Assembly (NCBI GenBank): GCA_011192055.1
Contig: DUES01000131.1
Coordinates: 1 to 8,511 of the forward strand
Reading direction: 5' to 3'
Source: Dehalococcoidia bacterium
GTDB lineage: Bacteria > Chloroflexota > Dehalococcoidia > Dehalococcoidales > Fen-1064
DNA: 8,511 nucleotides
Of the stretch, positions 1-6,432 are shown one piece after another. A program made the translations under genes and the position numbers. The notes under the pieces were generated by a model. The model made no database searches. It saw only the letters and a program-made list of their open reading frames with translations, and was not told where the DNA came from. The stretch's first letter is position 1, and each line of letters begins with the position of its first letter.

Positions 1-1260
1 GAGGCAATTTCGGATTTCCTGGAAGAAAAGGGCTGGGGAAAGCGGACTGTCAGTTATCGTCTGCGCGACTGGCTGATTTCCCGGCAGCGTTACTGGGGCG
101 CACCGATACCGATGGTCTACTGCAAGAAATGCGGTCTTGTCCCTGTACCCGAGGAAGACCTGCCCGTCCTGCTCCCCGAAGACGCAGAATTCAGGCCGAC
201 CGGTGAGTCACCGCTGGCATACCACGAGGGATTTGTTAATACCACCTGTCCGAAGTGCTCTTCGCCGGCAAAACGGGAGACGGATACCATGGATACCTTC
301 ATGTGCTCTTCATGGTACTTCCTGCGGTACTGCAGTCCGCACTTTGACGGAGCTGCCGTCGACCCGGCCAGGTTGAAATACTGGATGCCGGTAGACCTGT
401 ATACCGGTGGTGCCGAGCATGCCGTGATGCACCTGTTTTATGCCCGTTTCTTTGTCAAGGCTCTCAGGGACATGGGAGTGGTGGACTTCGATGAACCGTT
501 CAAGCGACTGTTCAACCAGGGCATAATCATCCGCGAGCACCAGAAAATGAGCAAGTCCAGGGGTAACGTAATTAACCCGGATGAGTATGTTTCCGAGCTT
601 GGAGCGGATACGGTACGGGTCTACCTCATGTTCCTCGGTCCATGGGAGCAGGGTGGAGACTGGTCCGACAACGGCATCAGCGGGGCAAGTCGCTGGCTCA
701 ACCGCATCTGGAACCTGGTACTGGAAGAATACAAACCCGGAACGGATGCCGGTAATGACAATACGCATACCGAATTGCTTCGTACCACCCACCAGACCAT
801 CCGCAAGGTAACCGAAGATATTGAAAGACTGCGCTTCAATACAATGATTGCCGCCCTGATGGAATACACCAACTACCTGAGCAAGGGCAAAGAGGCAGGA
901 ATTTTCACCCGAGACGAGTGGAATAAAGCGACTGAAACGCTGTTGCTGCTCCTGGCACCTTCAGTGCCGCACATCGTTGAAGAGCTCTGGGAACAGACCG
1001 GCCACGCCTACAGCATCCACGACCAGGCCTGGCCGGAGTGGGACGAGGAACTGGCTAAAGACGAGGAGGTTACGCTGGTTGTCCAGGTCAATGGCCGGCT
1101 GCGGGACCGCCTCAGTGTCCCGGTAACCATCACCGAGGAGGAGGCAATGACGCTGGCCTTCGGCAGCGAGAAGGTAAAAGCACACACCGAGGGTAAAGAG
1201 GTAGTCAAAAAAATCTACATCCCGCAGAAACTGGTCAATATCGTGGTGAAGCAAGCATAA
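1..1260 (+). CDS. leuS: Leucyl-tRNA synthetase, C-terminal part (5' end outside window)
   Basis: Class I aminoacyl-tRNA synthetase that attaches leucine to tRNA-Leu in the cytoplasm. The reading frame is open from base 1, so about 419 residues are present of a protein that is usually 800 or more. The HIGH motif and most of the CP1 editing domain lie upstream of the window. Visible are the stretch DWLISRQRYWGAPIP (fragment residues 23-37), two CxxC pairs (C41/C44 and C83/C86) that look like the zinc-binding insert of many bacterial LeuRS, the conserved ETDTMDTFMCSSWYFLRY region near residues 92-109, and the ATP-binding KMSKS loop at residues 182-186 (bases 544-558). The anticodon-binding helical domain and a C-terminal domain with VVQVNGRLRDR follow, and the gene ends in TAA. 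proC lies 111 bp downstream on the same strand. The identification is secure; only the missing N-terminus is unknown. Confidence 0.97.
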   Translation, partial: EAISDFLEEKGWGKRTVSYRLRDWLISRQRYWGAPIPMVYCKKCGLVPVPEEDLPVLLPEDAEFRPTGESPLAYHEGFVNTTCPKCSSPAKRETDTMDTFMCSSWYFLRYCSPHFDGAAVDPARLKYWMPVDLYTGGAEHAVMHLFYARFFVKALRDMGVVDFDEPFKRLFNQGIIIREHQKMSKSRGNVINPDEYVSELGADTVRVYLMFLGPWEQGGDWSDNGISGASRWLNRIWNLVLEEYKPGTDAGNDNTHTELLRTTHQTIRKVTEDIERLRFNTMIAALMEYTNYLSKGKEAGIFTRDEWNKATETLLLLLAPSVPHIVEELWEQTGHAYSIHDQAWPEWDEELAKDEEVTLVVQVNGRLRDRLSVPVTITEEEAMTLAFGSEKVKAHTEGKEVVKKIYIPQKLVNIVVKQA

Positions 1261-1289
1261 ACACGACAGACTTGGACCGGGGGAGTCTT

Positions 1290-1308
1290 AGAGGGGCACA
1301 GCCCCTCT
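1290..1308. repeat. Perfect hairpin 1 in the leuS-proC gap
   Basis: The arms AGAGGGG (1290-1296) and CCCCTCT (1302-1308) are perfect inverted repeats around a 5-base loop. The flanking GAGT (1283-1286) and ACTC (1316-1319) can extend the stem imperfectly. It begins 29 bases after the leuS stop codon. No run of T follows, so it is not a textbook intrinsic terminator, although it may attenuate transcription or protect the 3' end of the leuS message. With the second hairpin it resembles G-rich/C-rich palindromic elements scattered through some Chloroflexota genomes. That resemblance is from memory and was not searched. Confidence 0.75.
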
Positions 1309-1320
1309 TCAGAAAACTCT

Positions 1321-1349
1321 TCCCCTTCCCCTTGCTAAGGGGAAGGGGA
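1321..1349. repeat. Perfect 13-bp-arm hairpin 2 before proC
   Basis: The arms at 1321-1333 and 1337-1349 are perfect inverted repeats of 13 bases with a GCT loop. Each arm itself contains two C4 or G4 tracts separated by a TT/AA pair. The right arm continues into AAAGGGGATAGGG (1351-1363), which repeats the G-tract theme just before the proC start at 1372. The run AAAGGGG at 1351-1357 is the nearest purine-rich, Shine-Dalgarno-like stretch to proC, about 14 bases upstream. The element may therefore influence both the end of the leuS transcript and proC translation. A dispersed palindromic repeat is the likeliest origin. Confidence 0.8.
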
Positions 1350-1371
1350 TAAAGGGGATAGGGTTACCAAA

Positions 1372-2175
1372 ATGAAAATAGCCTTTATCGGTGGCGGTAA
1401 CATGGGCGAGGCCATGCTCTCGGCAATCCTCGATAAGGGACTGGCAGCCGCAGAATCCATCACGGTCAGTGACGTCAGCATGCCTCGTCGCGACTATCTT
1501 GAACAACAGTATGGTGTAGCTGTCACCGGGAATAACCATGAGGCCATTATCGGTAAAGACGTGGTGATAGTTGCCGTTAAACCGCAAAACCTGGCTGAGA
1601 TGATGACCGGACTGAAGGGACTGCTTACACCGGAGCAACTGGTCCTCTCAATCGTCGCCGGAGCCACGCTGAAAAGCCTGTGTGACGGCTTACTTCACGG
1701 TCCTGTCGTCAGGGCTATGCCCAATACGCCGGCACAGATTGGTGAAGGAATGACAGTCTGGGCGACCACTGACAAGGTATCAACCCGACAAAAAGAACAG
1801 GCAAGCGCAATCCTCGGGGCAATGGGACACCAGATTGCCGTTGAAGACGAAGACCGTATCGACATGGCCACCGCGGTCAGCGGGAGTGGTCCCGCTTATC
1901 TCTTCTTCTTCGTAGAGGCACTGATTGACGCCGCAGTAAATGTCGGTTTTTCCAGGGAGATGGCTTATGACCTGGTATTGACAACAGTGCTTGGAGCCGG
2001 TCATCTCCTTCAGAAGTCGGACCATGCTCCGGCAGAGTTACGCCGGATGGTGACATCGCCGGGGGGGACCACCGCAGCGGCTATCTCCAGGCTTGAAGAT
2101 GGTGGATTCGCTGAGCTCCTGCGTGACGCAGTGGATGCAGCATATCGCAGGGCAAAAGAACTGGGTAACCAGTAG
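1372..2175 (+). CDS. proC: Pyrroline-5-carboxylate reductase
   Basis: This enzyme reduces 1-pyrroline-5-carboxylate to L-proline with NAD(P)H, the last step of proline synthesis. The 267 residues match the usual family length. An N-terminal Rossmann fold opens with the GGGNMG dinucleotide-binding motif (residues 7-12), followed by AVKPQN (68-73) and RAMPNTP (114-120). The C-terminal dimerisation and active-site half has AVSGSGPAYLF (168-178) and the family signature ELRRMVTSPGGTTAAAI (222-238). ATG at 1372 is preferred because the GGGNMG motif lies seven residues in. The ribosome site is weak: only AAAGGGG about 14 bases upstream, supplied by the repeat element. It is probably co-transcribed with leuS, since no clear promoter or T-tailed terminator separates them. 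It converges with the ferredoxin gene downstream. Confidence 0.97.
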   Translation: MKIAFIGGGNMGEAMLSAILDKGLAAAESITVSDVSMPRRDYLEQQYGVAVTGNNHEAIIGKDVVIVAVKPQNLAEMMTGLKGLLTPEQLVLSIVAGATLKSLCDGLLHGPVVRAMPNTPAQIGEGMTVWATTDKVSTRQKEQASAILGAMGHQIAVEDEDRIDMATAVSGSGPAYLFFFVEALIDAAVNVGFSREMAYDLVLTTVLGAGHLLQKSDHAPAELRRMVTSPGGTTAAAISRLEDGGFAELLRDAVDAAYRRAKELGNQ

Positions 2176-2208
2176 TTTGTAGCTTTACAGGTTAAGAATA
2201 TAAAAAGT

Positions 2209-2236
2209 AAACGGAGCCAGTGTAATGGCTCCGTTT
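2209..2236. terminator. Bidirectional intrinsic terminator between proC and ferredoxin
   Basis: An 11-bp perfect stem (2209-2219 with 2226-2236) closes a 6-base loop and is rich in G/C at its core. On the minus strand the stem is followed by ACTTTTTATATT (2208 down to 2197), a good T-tail for the operon that ends with the ferredoxin. On the plus strand the stem ends in TTT followed by mixed sequence, so it is a weaker stop for proC, whose stop codon lies 33 bases upstream. The position between two convergent genes fits a shared terminator. Confidence 0.85.
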
Positions 2237-2266
2237 CTGGTTCTAATACTGACCGCTGACAAACCA

Positions 2267-2289
2267 CCGGAGAAGTATAGCCTCTCCGG
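2267..2289. other. Secondary hairpin downstream of the ferredoxin gene
   Basis: CCGGAGA (2267-2273) pairs with TCTCCGG (2283-2289) across a 9-base loop. It lies between the ferredoxin stop and the main terminator on the minus-strand transcript. There is no T-tract on either side, so it is more likely a 3'-end stabilising or accessory structure than a terminator. Confidence 0.45.
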
Positions 2290-2337
2290 AAGCTGTTCTA
2301 ACCGGTCTGGCTGTCAAATTACCTGGTAATGCAGTTA

Positions 2338-2598
2338 CTAGGCAGGTGTCTCGCCCGGATGCAGACCCTTCCACTTCTCCAGCAGAGCGTCGCGGCTCTC
2401 TTCGTTGTCCGTGTCCTGAACACAGGCGTCTACCGGACAAATATCGGCACAGCGGGACGAATCGTGCGAACCGACGCACTCAGTGCACTTGCTGGCGTCG
2501 ACCTCGTAGATCGTCTCGCCTTCGCTGATTGCCTCATTGGGACACTCCGGTTCACAGGCTCCGCAGCTAATACACTCGTCTGTAATCTTGTACGCCAT
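2338..2598 (-). CDS. 2[4Fe-4S] ferredoxin, Allochromatium/YfhL type
   Basis: Small soluble electron carrier of 86 residues. The first motif is C9-x2-C12-x2-C15-x3-C19-P. The second is C38-x2-C41-x8-C50-x3-C54-P, with the six-residue-longer middle loop typical of the Allochromatium vinosum/YfhL group, which also has a C-terminal helical extension, seen here from about residue 60. By family rule, C9, C12, C15 and C54 hold one cluster and C38, C41, C50 and C19 the other. C59 is an extra ninth cysteine following PVDA. It is the last gene of the minus-strand cluster, 58 bp after coaD, and ends near a strong terminator. Its strong ribosome site suggests good translation. The partner enzyme cannot be deduced: many such ferredoxins are orphan genes. 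Family assignment is secure, physiological role unknown. Confidence 0.95.
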   Translation of the reverse strand: MAYKITDECISCGACEPECPNEAISEGETIYEVDASKCTECVGSHDSSRCADICPVDACVQDTDNEESRDALLEKWKGLHPGETPA

Positions 2599-2605
2599 AG
2601 AATAT

Positions 2606-2613
2606 ACCTCCTT
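2606..2613 (-). promoter_or_regulatory. Strong ribosome binding site of the ferredoxin gene
   Basis: On the minus strand this reads AAGGAGGT, an eight-base match to the anti-Shine-Dalgarno sequence, seven bases before the ATG at 2598. It is the best ribosome site in the window and fixes the ferredoxin start. Confidence 0.9.
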
Positions 2614-2656
2614 CTTAATCGGGGGGATTATGCCCCTTTCACCTTCTGTTATGTAT

Positions 2657-3136
2657 TTAATCCCTGAGTTTTTCTATGAGAGCCTTGGCTACATGAGACG
2701 GTACCAGGCTGTCAATATTTCCGCCCAGGCTGGCAACTTCTTTGAGAAGACTGGAACTCAGAAACTGGTATTGCAGGCTGCTCATGAGACAGACCAGTTC
2801 CAGGTCCGGGCACTGTTTTTTATTCATCAGTGCCATCTCAAACTCGTGCTCGAAATCAGAACTCATTCTCAGTCCGCGCACCAGTGATTTCGCCCCCACC
2901 TTGAGGGCAAAATCTACCGTCATCCCACCGAATGTCGTTACTTCGATTTTAGGCTCGTCTATTACCGACTGCTTCACCAGTGATACCCGCTCGGAAGTCG
3001 TAAATAGAAGACGCTTGTCCGGGATATTGTAGACCCCGATAATCACTTTGTCGAAGATATTTGCTGCCCTGACGGCGATATCAAGGTGTCCATTGGTTAT
3101 CGGGTCAAAAGTACCAGGATAAACCGCAATTGTCAC
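2657..3136 (-). CDS. coaD: Phosphopantetheine adenylyltransferase
   Basis: CoaD transfers AMP from ATP to 4'-phosphopantetheine, giving dephospho-CoA, the penultimate step of coenzyme A synthesis. With the GTG start at 3136 the product is 159 residues, the normal family length. It begins VTIAVYPGTFDPITNGH, with the nucleotidyltransferase TNGH motif at 14-17. Further conserved parts are VRGLRMSSDFEHEFEMALMN (86-105) and LSSSLLKEVA (126-135), the counterpart of ISSSLVKEVA in E. coli. An ATG at 3178 in the same frame would add 14 unconserved residues and overlap rsmD by 38 bp, so I prefer GTG, which begins four bases after the rsmD stop and is preceded by AAAGGGGTAGGAAC. The rsmD-coaD pair is a common bacterial arrangement. 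Confidence 0.96.
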   Translation of the reverse strand: MTIAVYPGTFDPITNGHLDIAVRAANIFDKVIIGVYNIPDKRLLFTTSERVSLVKQSVIDEPKIEVTTFGGMTVDFALKVGAKSLVRGLRMSSDFEHEFEMALMNKKQCPDLELVCLMSSLQYQFLSSSLLKEVASLGGNIDSLVPSHVAKALIEKLRD

Positions 3137-3140
3137 GTTC

Positions 3141-3689
3141 CTACCCCTTTCGATACACGGCAATACAGCTATCGCCATGACGATGTTCTTTAATGAGATT
3201 TAACGAACCGTAGGCGGGACTAAGAGAAAGGCGTGGAGAATGCGTTACCACCACAATAGACTCCATACCAACCAGTCTGGAGTCAGCCAGTTGCGCTACC
3301 ACACTACCTATCGATGTATCAGCGTAGGGTGGGTCCATCAATACGATATTGTACTCCTTATCAAGGAAGGAAAGAGCCCTGTTTGCCGTGCAGGTATAGA
3401 CATGCGCCTGAGCACCAAATTTAGTCTTCTCCAAATTCTGTTTAATTATAGCACAACAGCGACGCTCACGGTCAACAAAGTCAACCCACTCAGCTCCTCT
3501 GCTCAAGGCCTCAATCCCCATGGCGCCACTGCCGGAGAACAGGTCAAGTACACGGAGCCAACCGGTAGCTCTATTTTCCAGAATGGAAAATACTGCACCC
3601 CTGACCAGATCGGTTGCCGGGCGAACATAGACACCCGTCGGCACTTTGAGCTGGTGTCCTTTAGCTTTCCCGGCAATGACCCGTAGCAT
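3141..3689 (-). CDS. rsmD: 16S rRNA (guanine-966-N2)-methyltransferase
   Basis: This SAM-dependent enzyme methylates G966 (E. coli numbering) of 16S rRNA during small-subunit assembly. The 182 residues fit the family. The N-terminus RVIAGKAKGHQLKVP (3-17) and VRPATDLVRGAVFSIL (22-37) are typical of RsmD. The SAM-binding motif is VLDLFSGSGAMGIEALSRG (47-65) and the catalytic DPPY motif of amino-methylating enzymes is at 119-122. The ATG at 3689 has AGAGG with only about four bases of spacing. The upstream hydrolase gene ends 20 bp before it. coaD follows after four bases, so the two are probably translated from one message. Confidence 0.95.
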   Translation of the reverse strand: MLRVIAGKAKGHQLKVPTGVYVRPATDLVRGAVFSILENRATGWLRVLDLFSGSGAMGIEALSRGAEWVDFVDRERRCCAIIKQNLEKTKFGAQAHVYTCTANRALSFLDKEYNIVLMDPPYADTSIGSVVAQLADSRLVGMESIVVVTHSPRLSLSPAYGSLNLIKEHRHGDSCIAVYRKG

Positions 3690-3709
3690 AACACCTCTGA
3701 TGATAATAG

Positions 3710-4423
3710 CTAATCCCCATGGTCAGTGTCAACTCCTGTACGTTCGAGTGCCTGTACCCAGGCACGGGCTCCGTGTCTTACAGGCTGTCCGTGCCCCAGG
3801 ACCAGTATTTCCGAATCCAGTTGGGCAAGCGTACCTACTGATACTACTGCCATGGCCAGGTCAATACTTACCATCTTTGCCGGAAACTGTAGTTTCCTGC
3901 GGCGCCTCTGCATGGCATCACCGACAAACAGCATCCTGTGCAAAGGTGAATACAGGCATATACTGCACGGCGTATGTCCCGGAGTGTGGACAACCCGGAG
4001 GCCCCCCAGTGGCACAAGTACTTCTCCACCCGTCAACTGCACGTCAATATCCCCGGAACCAAGCACAAAACGGCGGCGGACCGGCGACAGTACCGGTATC
4101 CGCAGCAGGCGGCGTATTCCCTGCGGGTACGGTGCATCGTCCGGAGGGTCAACGAGTGCTGCCTCATGGGCGTATACCTTCGCCGCGGTATGTTTCTTCA
4201 GTTCCGGCAGCCCCCCGATGTGATCAACGTGGTTATGAGTGATAATGACAGTTGTGATTTCCTCCACGGAACGCCCCAGGCGGTGTAGAAGATTCAAAAT
4301 ACCGGGCAGGCTACCCGGCACACCGGTATCTATCAGAGTCAACTCTTCTTCAGCAATCAACACCATGTTGACACCCGCAAGCATCAACTGGTAGACACCG
4401 GGAATGACTTCTATGGTTGGCAT
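3710..4423 (-). CDS. Metallo-beta-lactamase-fold hydrolase, function unassigned
   Basis: A 237-residue single-domain MBL-fold protein with no signal peptide or membrane segment. The metal ligands expected for the glyoxalase II/RNase Z-like branch are all present: H63, H65, D67 and H68 in THNHVDHIGG, H150 in HTPGHTPCSICLY, D169 in LFVGDAM and H211 in LGHGQP. This predicts a binuclear, probably zinc, hydrolase. Between the second and third motifs (about residues 95-140) the sequence is poorly conserved and contains a basic run, SPVRRRF. Another basic run, RRRRK (173-177), follows the D169 motif. The substrate cannot be told from the sequence: thioesters, lactones and phosphodiesters are all possible in this superfamily. 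It sits between purB (48 bp) and rsmD (20 bp). The ATG at 4423 has a weak GGAAG ribosome site. Confidence 0.88.
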   Translation of the reverse strand: MPTIEVIPGVYQLMLAGVNMVLIAEEELTLIDTGVPGSLPGILNLLHRLGRSVEEITTVIITHNHVDHIGGLPELKKHTAAKVYAHEAALVDPPDDAPYPQGIRRLLRIPVLSPVRRRFVLGSGDIDVQLTGGEVLVPLGGLRVVHTPGHTPCSICLYSPLHRMLFVGDAMQRRRRKLQFPAKMVSIDLAMAVVSVGTLAQLDSEILVLGHGQPVRHGARAWVQALERTGVDTDHGD

Positions 4424-4471
4424 GGTCTTCCGGCCGACTGATTATTTATCGAACCTGCACTAATCCGTACG

Positions 4472-5827
4472 TCAAATCGTTCTCGGGGCAAGGCCGCCTG
4501 AATCCTTCCTGTCGCTTCTCTCTTGCCACTGGAGTTCGGTCAGTCCCAGCCTCTCAAACACGTCATCTACATAACGCAGATAGTACTGTACATCAAACAG
4601 TGATTCCAGTTCCCCGGAAGATACCACTGCCATAACTTCGGGGTCGGCACGAAGCAGTGTGGCAAAGTTCCTGTTCCCTTTCCACGATTTCATGGCATTC
4701 CGCTGCACAAGCTTGTACGCTTCCTGTCGGGACAGGCCTTTATCAATCAGGGCCAGCATTACGCGCTGGGAAAAGAGCAGGCCCTTGGTGAGGTCCATGT
4801 TCCGCTTCATGCGTTGCGGGTACACCTGGAGGTCTTTCATTACACCGGTGAATATTGCCAGTACGTAATCAAGCACCAGACAGGCATCGGGCAGGATAAT
4901 CCGCTCCGTGGATGAATGGCTGATGTCACGTTCGTGCCATAAAGCTACATTCTCCATGGAAGTCATGGCATAACCCCTCACCAGGCGGGCAAGACCACAG
5001 ACTCGCTCGCAAAGCTCCGGATTTCTCTTGTGCGGCATCGCCGAGGAGCCGGTCTGCCCTGCAGAAAACGGTTCTTCCGCTTCTCTTACTTCGGTACGCT
5101 GCAAATGCCTGATTTCGGTGGCAAATTTTTCCAGTGAACTGGCGATTATGGCCAGGGTGGTCACAAACTGGGCATGGCGGTCACGCTGCAGCACCTGGTT
5201 GGATACTGACGCAGGATGTAAACCAAGCCGGGTGCAGGTTTTTTCCTCGAGGTCCGGAGAAACAGTGGCATACGTACCTACCGCTCCGGATATTTTACCT
5301 ACAGCTATCGCTTTTTTAGCATCATTCAGCCGGAGCCGGTTGCGTTGCATCTCATCGACCCATAGTGCCATCTTCAGTCCGAACGAGGTCGGCTCCGCAT
5401 GCACACCGTGAGTCCGGCCGGTTACGGGAGTGTACTTGTACTGTATTGCTTTTTCAGCCAGAACTGAAATCAGCTCTTTTACACCTGCCGCTAACAGGTC
5501 GCTTGCTTCGACAAGTTGAAGACTGAGGGCGGTATCCATCACGTCGGAGGAAGTCATTCCCAGGTGGATAAACCGTGACTCCGGGCCCAGGCTCTCGGAA
5601 ACCGCACCGAGAAAGGCCGTCATATCATGGTGTGTTTCCTGGAGTATCTCCTCCATCCGCTTGAAATTTACCCGTGCCATTTTTATCCTGGCAACATCTT
5701 TCCTGGGGACAACGCCCAGCTCCGCCCATGCTTCACAGGCAGCAATCTCCACCTCCAGCCAGCGGGCAAACTTGTTTTCGTCCGACCAGACCCTTTTCAT
5801 TTCGGGCCGGGAATAGCGCTCAATCAT
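4472..5827 (-). CDS. purB: Adenylosuccinate lyase
   Basis: PurB removes fumarate from SAICAR (making AICAR) and from adenylosuccinate (making AMP), two steps of purine synthesis. It belongs to the fumarase/aspartase superfamily of homotetramers. The product has 451 residues; the family is usually about 430-475. Conserved elements are ETHHDMTAF (64-72), GMTSSDVMDTAL (90-101), TGRTHGVHAEP (136-146), which contains a catalytic histidine, and the superfamily signature SSAMPHKRNP (261-270) whose serine acts as general base. The last 18 or so residues (QERSDRKDSGG onward) look like an unconserved tail. The ATG at 5825-5827 shares its A with the purE TAA (TAATG), which implies translational coupling. 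The hydrolase gene follows after 48 bp. Confidence 0.97.
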   Translation of the reverse strand: MIERYSRPEMKRVWSDENKFARWLEVEIAACEAWAELGVVPRKDVARIKMARVNFKRMEEILQETHHDMTAFLGAVSESLGPESRFIHLGMTSSDVMDTALSLQLVEASDLLAAGVKELISVLAEKAIQYKYTPVTGRTHGVHAEPTSFGLKMALWVDEMQRNRLRLNDAKKAIAVGKISGAVGTYATVSPDLEEKTCTRLGLHPASVSNQVLQRDRHAQFVTTLAIIASSLEKFATEIRHLQRTEVREAEEPFSAGQTGSSAMPHKRNPELCERVCGLARLVRGYAMTSMENVALWHERDISHSSTERIILPDACLVLDYVLAIFTGVMKDLQVYPQRMKRNMDLTKGLLFSQRVMLALIDKGLSRQEAYKLVQRNAMKSWKGNRNFATLLRADPEVMAVVSSGELESLFDVQYYLRYVDDVFERLGLTELQWQERSDRKDSGGLAPRTI

Positions 5828-6288
5828 TAGCCTTCTCCCTGCAACCCCTTCCTGTATTTCTCATAGGCCTGCCGTATCTCATCATATTTCAGTCCCAGAA
5901 TCTCCGCGGCAAGGTAGGCAGCATTCCTGGCACCGGCACTGCCCAGGGCGACACAGGCTACCGGTATTCCTGCCGGCATCTGGACTATCGAGTAAAGGGC
6001 GTCAATACCATCCAGCTCGCCACCACCCAGAGGTATACCGATTACGGGCAGTGTTGTCCAGCCGGCAAGTACGCCGGGCAGATGAGCAGCCCTGCCGGCG
6101 GCGGCAATAACAACCTCAATACCACGCTCCCGGGCAGTCAGTCCAAACTGCCTGGCCTTCTCAGGAGTACGGTGAGCGGAGATAACGGATACTTCGAAAT
6201 CTATTCCGAGTTCCTTTAGTACATCCAGTGCCGGCTGCACTGCCTCAGCATCCGACTTCGAGCCCATCACTACAGCAACTAACGGCAT
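5827..6288 (-). CDS. purE: 5-(carboxyamino)imidazole ribonucleotide mutase, class I PurE
   Basis: PurE converts N5-CAIR to CAIR in de novo purine synthesis. The 153 residues are close to the usual 160-170. Family motifs are VVMGSKSD (6-13), SAHRTP with the catalytic H39 (37-42), and AAAGRAAHLPGVLAG followed by TTLPVIGIP. The GSKSD/SAHRTP pattern and the AHLPG loop match class I mutases rather than animal-type class II carboxylases. Such mutases normally need PurK to make N5-CAIR, and no purK is present in this window. The ATG at 6288 has only a weak purine-rich leader (AGAGAGTAAGATGAC). A TATAAT box lies about 46 bases upstream, making purE the likely first gene of the operon; the stop overlaps the purB start by one base. 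Confidence 0.96.
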   Translation of the reverse strand: MPLVAVVMGSKSDAEAVQPALDVLKELGIDFEVSVISAHRTPEKARQFGLTARERGIEVVIAAAGRAAHLPGVLAGWTTLPVIGIPLGGGELDGIDALYSIVQMPAGIPVACVALGSAGARNAAYLAAEILGLKYDEIRQAYEKYRKGLQGEG

Positions 6289-6334
6289 GTCATCTTACTC
6301 TCTTTTCTAAATGTTTTCCGGTCATGCAGATACT

Positions 6335-6340
6335 ATTATA
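6335..6340 (-). promoter_or_regulatory. Probable -10 box of the purE operon promoter
   Basis: On the minus strand this is a perfect TATAAT in the 144 bp gap between the glycosylase-like gene and purE. The start site would fall near 6328, giving a leader of about 40 bases. The -35 region at normal spacing is poor (TGGGTA at 17 bp), and an AT-rich stretch (AATATATAT, near 6364-6372) lies above it. I see no clear operator or riboswitch in the gap. Confidence 0.55.
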
Positions 6341-6432
6341 CAGTAATCCAATCCCAATACCCATATATATTCGATTACATTTGGACCCGGTTTTTCCCGT
6401 GCTGCGCTCCTGATAAGGTCACGTTTATTGAA

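Noticed and set aside
310..792. Long minus-strand open frame of 160 codons inside leuS
   Set aside because: It lies wholly opposite a clearly conserved LeuRS frame and shows no family motif; a shadow frame.
1321..1349. The 13-bp hairpin as an intrinsic terminator for leuS
   Set aside because: It is followed by ATAAAGGGG rather than a T-run on the plus strand, and it sits close to the proC start.
3646..4242. Plus-strand open frame of 198 codons opposite the hydrolase and rsmD start
   Set aside because: The opposite strand has full MBL and RsmD motifs; this frame is proline/glycine-rich noise spanning two genes.
4441..4475. Possible internal promoter before the hydrolase gene: TTGACG (4470-4475) and AT-rich GATAAATAAT (4441-4450) on the minus strand
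   Set aside because: At 17 bp spacing the -10 hexamer is TCGATA, and the better AT-rich hexamers lie 19-21 bp away. It is too weak to call without 5'-end data.
5674..6219. Plus-strand open frame of 181 codons opposite purE and purB
   Set aside because: Both genes on the other strand are strongly conserved; no motif or ribosome site supports this frame.
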